A stretch of DNA of 7,822 nucleotides from Bacteroidota bacterium (GTDB lineage: Bacteria; Bacteroidota; Ignavibacteria; Ignavibacteriales; Melioribacteraceae). The first letter of the stretch is position 1. The number at the start of each line of letters is the position of its first letter. Location of the stretch: NCBI GenBank assembly GCA_023447335.1, contig JAEXOD010000123.1:1-7822 (forward strand). The letters are read 5' to 3'. The translations under genes were made by a program, and so were the position numbers. This document shows positions 6,409-7,822 of this stretch, piece after piece. Below the pieces are notes generated by a model, which had not been told where the DNA came from, ran no database searches, and saw only the letters and a program-made list of their open reading frames with translations.

Positions 6409-6743
6409 ATTTAAATTTAATTTAATATGTTTTTTTGAATATTGCAAGAATTTATTTCAGTTTTTATTTTTGAGTATGAACTTTTAGGTTAAGATATTTT
6501 TATATAAAGTTTTATAGAATCAAGTCACTTTCTATTACTATCCAAAGATAGCCGAAATTAATACTCGCTTCTATATTTCTCAATTCTTTTTTATATCGCT
6601 TTTTGGGGATTATTTTGTTTTTCAATTACCACCTCCCTTAGGCATTGGCTAAACAAACCCCTATTCCCATCCCGCCATTCTACCGAACAAAAACCACCCA
6701 CAATATTCACCAAACCACAAACAAAATACCCCACAATTCCCAA

Positions 6744-6818
6744 CCCACGACAAAACCAGCCCACGACTTCAGTCGTGGGAATCGTGGGGAGTTCGTGGTG
6801 GTTCAAGGGGAGTCGTGG
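6744..6818 (+). repeat. REP-like hairpin element C
   Basis: The core 6760-6779 is identical to the 20-nt hairpin core of element A (3898-3917) and in the same orientation. On its left a 16-bp unit, CCCACGACAAAACCAG (6744-6759), abuts the core exactly as in element A. On its right GTGGGAATC (6775-6783) is followed by decayed GTGGGGAG, TTCGTGG and GTCGTGG pieces to 6818. It has fewer units than element A. Confidence 0.75.
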
Positions 6819-6860
6819 ATATATATAAAATCAATCACCTTATTAATTCATTGCACCATA

Positions 6861-6895
6861 AATAAAAAATCCCCGATAGTTACCTAGCGGGGATT
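6861..6895 (-). terminator. Intrinsic terminator of the superoxide dismutase operon
   Basis: On the minus strand AATCCCCG (6895-6888) pairs with CGGGGATT (6875-6868). One mismatch, three further pairs (TAG/CTA) and a GTAA tetraloop complete the hairpin, and TTTTTTATT follows. It lies 56 nt past the dismutase stop at 6952. Confidence 0.82.
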
Positions 6896-6951
6896 AAACA
6901 AGATATATCAATTTATATCTTATTACAGAGGGTGTTAATTATTCTTTAATC

Positions 6952-7671
6952 TTATTTAGCCGATAAATATAATTTATTTACTTCGTCCCAATTAACAACA
7001 TTCCAAAAATTATTAATGTAATCAGGTCTTCTGTTTTGGTACTTTAAGTAATAAGCATGTTCCCAAACATCAAGTAATAAAATCGGGGTACCTTTTACAT
7101 CCATTACATCCATATAAGGATTATCTTGATTTGGTGAAGAGGTCACAACCAATTTACCGTCAACAACTACAAGCCAAGCCCAACCGCTACCAAAACGAGT
7201 TGCTGCAGCATTGTTAAATAGTTCTTTAAATTTATCGAATGAGCCAAATTCTGCTTCAATTGCTTTACCTACTTCGTTTGTTGGAACACCGCCTTTATTA
7301 GGTCCCATTACTAACCAAAACAAATTATGGTTATACCAACCACCACCGTTATTACGTACGGCAGCAGGATATTTTGAAACATTTGCAAAAATTTCTAATT
7401 CTGTTTTCCCTTCAAATTCGGCACCTTCAACTGCTTTATTAAAATTTGTTGTGTAAGCAGCATGATGTTTGCTATAATGTACTTCCATAGTCATAGCATC
7501 AATATAAGGTTCTAAAGCATCGTAAGCATACGGTAATTTTACCTGTTCAAATTTTCCCATTTTAGTAATTCCTATATTTTTATTAATTTTATTTGTTATT
7601 CCTTCTACCTTATTAACAATTGAAAATAGCCCTATAGTTCCTAAAGCCGTAATGAATTTTCGTCTTTCCAT
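6952..7671 (-). CDS. sodA: Tat-exported Mn/Fe superoxide dismutase, Mn-type
   Basis: The enzyme converts superoxide to oxygen and hydrogen peroxide. From ATG at 7671 it has 239 residues. The N-terminus MERRKFITALGTIGLFSIV is a twin-arginine-type signal, and the mature enzyme begins near MGKFEQVKLPYAYDALEPYI (residue 38 on). All four metal ligands are visible: His65 (MEVHYSKHH), His115 (WYNHNLFW), Asp201 and His205 (LDVWEHAYY). Gly111 before the second ligand and Gln182 in NQDNP are the Mn-type arrangement, although metal use can be cambialistic. A longer frame from 7704 would overlap the upstream gene. I reject it because 7671 has GGAG about 8 nt upstream and gives the Tat motif at the very start. 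A second start at 7560 with AGGA upstream could give a cytosolic form. It begins 2 bp after the Fe-S carrier stop, so the pair is one operon, terminated at 6861-6895. Confidence 0.94.
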   Translation of the reverse strand: MERRKFITALGTIGLFSIVNKVEGITNKINKNIGITKMGKFEQVKLPYAYDALEPYIDAMTMEVHYSKHHAAYTTNFNKAVEGAEFEGKTELEIFANVSKYPAAVRNNGGGWYNHNLFWLVMGPNKGGVPTNEVGKAIEAEFGSFDKFKELFNNAAATRFGSGWAWLVVVDGKLVVTSSPNQDNPYMDVMDVKGTPILLLDVWEHAYYLKYQNRRPDYINNFWNVVNWDEVNKLYLSAK

Positions 7672-7673
7672 AG

Positions 7674-7822
7674 TTAAACTCCGAAGGATTCGCCACAACC
7701 GCAAGTTTTAGTAGCATTTGGATTGTTAAAAACAAATCCCCTACCATTTAAACCGCTACTAAAATCAAGTTCACAGCCTATTAAATAGAATAAACTTTTT
7801 CCGTCAACAATAAGTTTAACAC
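7674..7822 (-). CDS. A-type Fe-S cluster carrier (HesB/IscA/SufA family), N-terminus beyond window
   Basis: The last 48 codons of a gene enter from the right edge and stop at TAA 7674-7676. The visible end contains LDFSSGLNGRGFVFNNPN followed by KTCGCGESFGV. GLNG.GF.FNNPN.....CGCG.SF is the family signature, and CGCG supplies two of the three conserved cluster-binding cysteines; the third lies outside the window. A-type carriers deliver Fe-S clusters to apoproteins in the cytoplasm. I cannot tell IscA, SufA or ErpA types apart from this fragment. The superoxide dismutase start is 2 bp downstream, and its ribosome site lies within the last codons of this gene, so translation is probably coupled. 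Pairing Fe-S assembly with superoxide removal makes sense as an oxidative-stress unit. Confidence 0.9.
   Translation of the reverse strand, partial: VKLIVDGKSLFYLIGCELDFSSGLNGRGFVFNNPNATKTCGCGESFGV

Larger units (their letters stand above)
6332..6951. other. Gene-free stretch between the chemoreceptor and superoxide dismutase genes
   Basis: I find no credible gene in these 620 bp. They hold the candidate sigma-28 promoter (6382-6408), AT-rich sequence to about 6640, a C/A-rich run that leads into REP-like element C (6744-6818), and the terminator of the dismutase gene (6861-6895). From about 6655 to 6760 the plus strand has very few G, then turns G-rich after the hairpin. Confidence 0.75.

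Noticed and set aside
6543..6550. TATCTTTG on the minus strand as a Bacteroidota-type -7 box for the chemoreceptor gene
   Set aside because: It matches TANNTTTG, but no TTTG or TTG lies at the expected upstream spacing, and it would leave a leader of over 200 nt.
6591..6887. Open frames on both strands in the second gene-free stretch
   Set aside because: They are low-complexity peptides from C/A-rich or G-rich DNA around REP-like element C, without plausible starts or domains.
7672..7704. Longer dismutase start at 7704
   Set aside because: It would overlap the Fe-S carrier gene by 31 bp and bury the Tat motif behind 11 extra residues. The ATG at 7671 has a good ribosome site.

Overview
The window is AT-rich, and every gene I can support is on the minus strand. 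The proteins suggest a Bacteroidota/Chlorobiota/Ignavibacteriota-type bacterium. The grounds are exported Ig-like repeat proteins, a SUMF1-fold protein with a lead beta-domain, a promoter of the form TTTG-N19-TANNTTTG seen in that superphylum, and heptamer and CCCACGAC-hairpin intergenic repeats. The lineage is an inference; no rRNA or other marker gene is present.

Layout from low to high coordinates: (1) 1-751, the N-terminal 250 residues of a secreted protein built from ~92-residue beta-sandwich repeats, cut by the window edge. (2) 971-3509, a compact three-gene operon whose transcription order is a 162-aa exported, membrane-anchored protein, then an exported caspase-family (C14) peptidase, then an exported SUMF1/FGE-like protein. 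Gaps are 10 and 21 bp, and a good Bacteroidota-type promoter lies at 3574-3604. The first and last products share a similar beta-domain, so the three probably act together outside the cytoplasm. (3) 3510-4276, a gene-free stretch with a heptamer array, two REP-like hairpin elements in opposite orientations, and a terminator. (4) 4277-6331, a methyl-accepting chemotaxis protein with a chain of HAMP-like units and a candidate sigma-28 promoter. (5) 6332-6951, a second gene-free stretch with a third REP-like element and a terminator. (6) 6952-7822, a Tat-exported Mn-type superoxide dismutase directly behind the 3' end of an A-type Fe-S carrier gene.

The most unusual features are the asymmetric REP-like family (identical 20-nt hairpin cores at 3898 and 6760, a CCCATGAC variant inverted at 4151, each flanked by different short tandem repeats on its two sides) and the caspase/SUMF1 cassette with its shared domain. 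I see no complete mobile element, CRISPR array, tRNA or rRNA.
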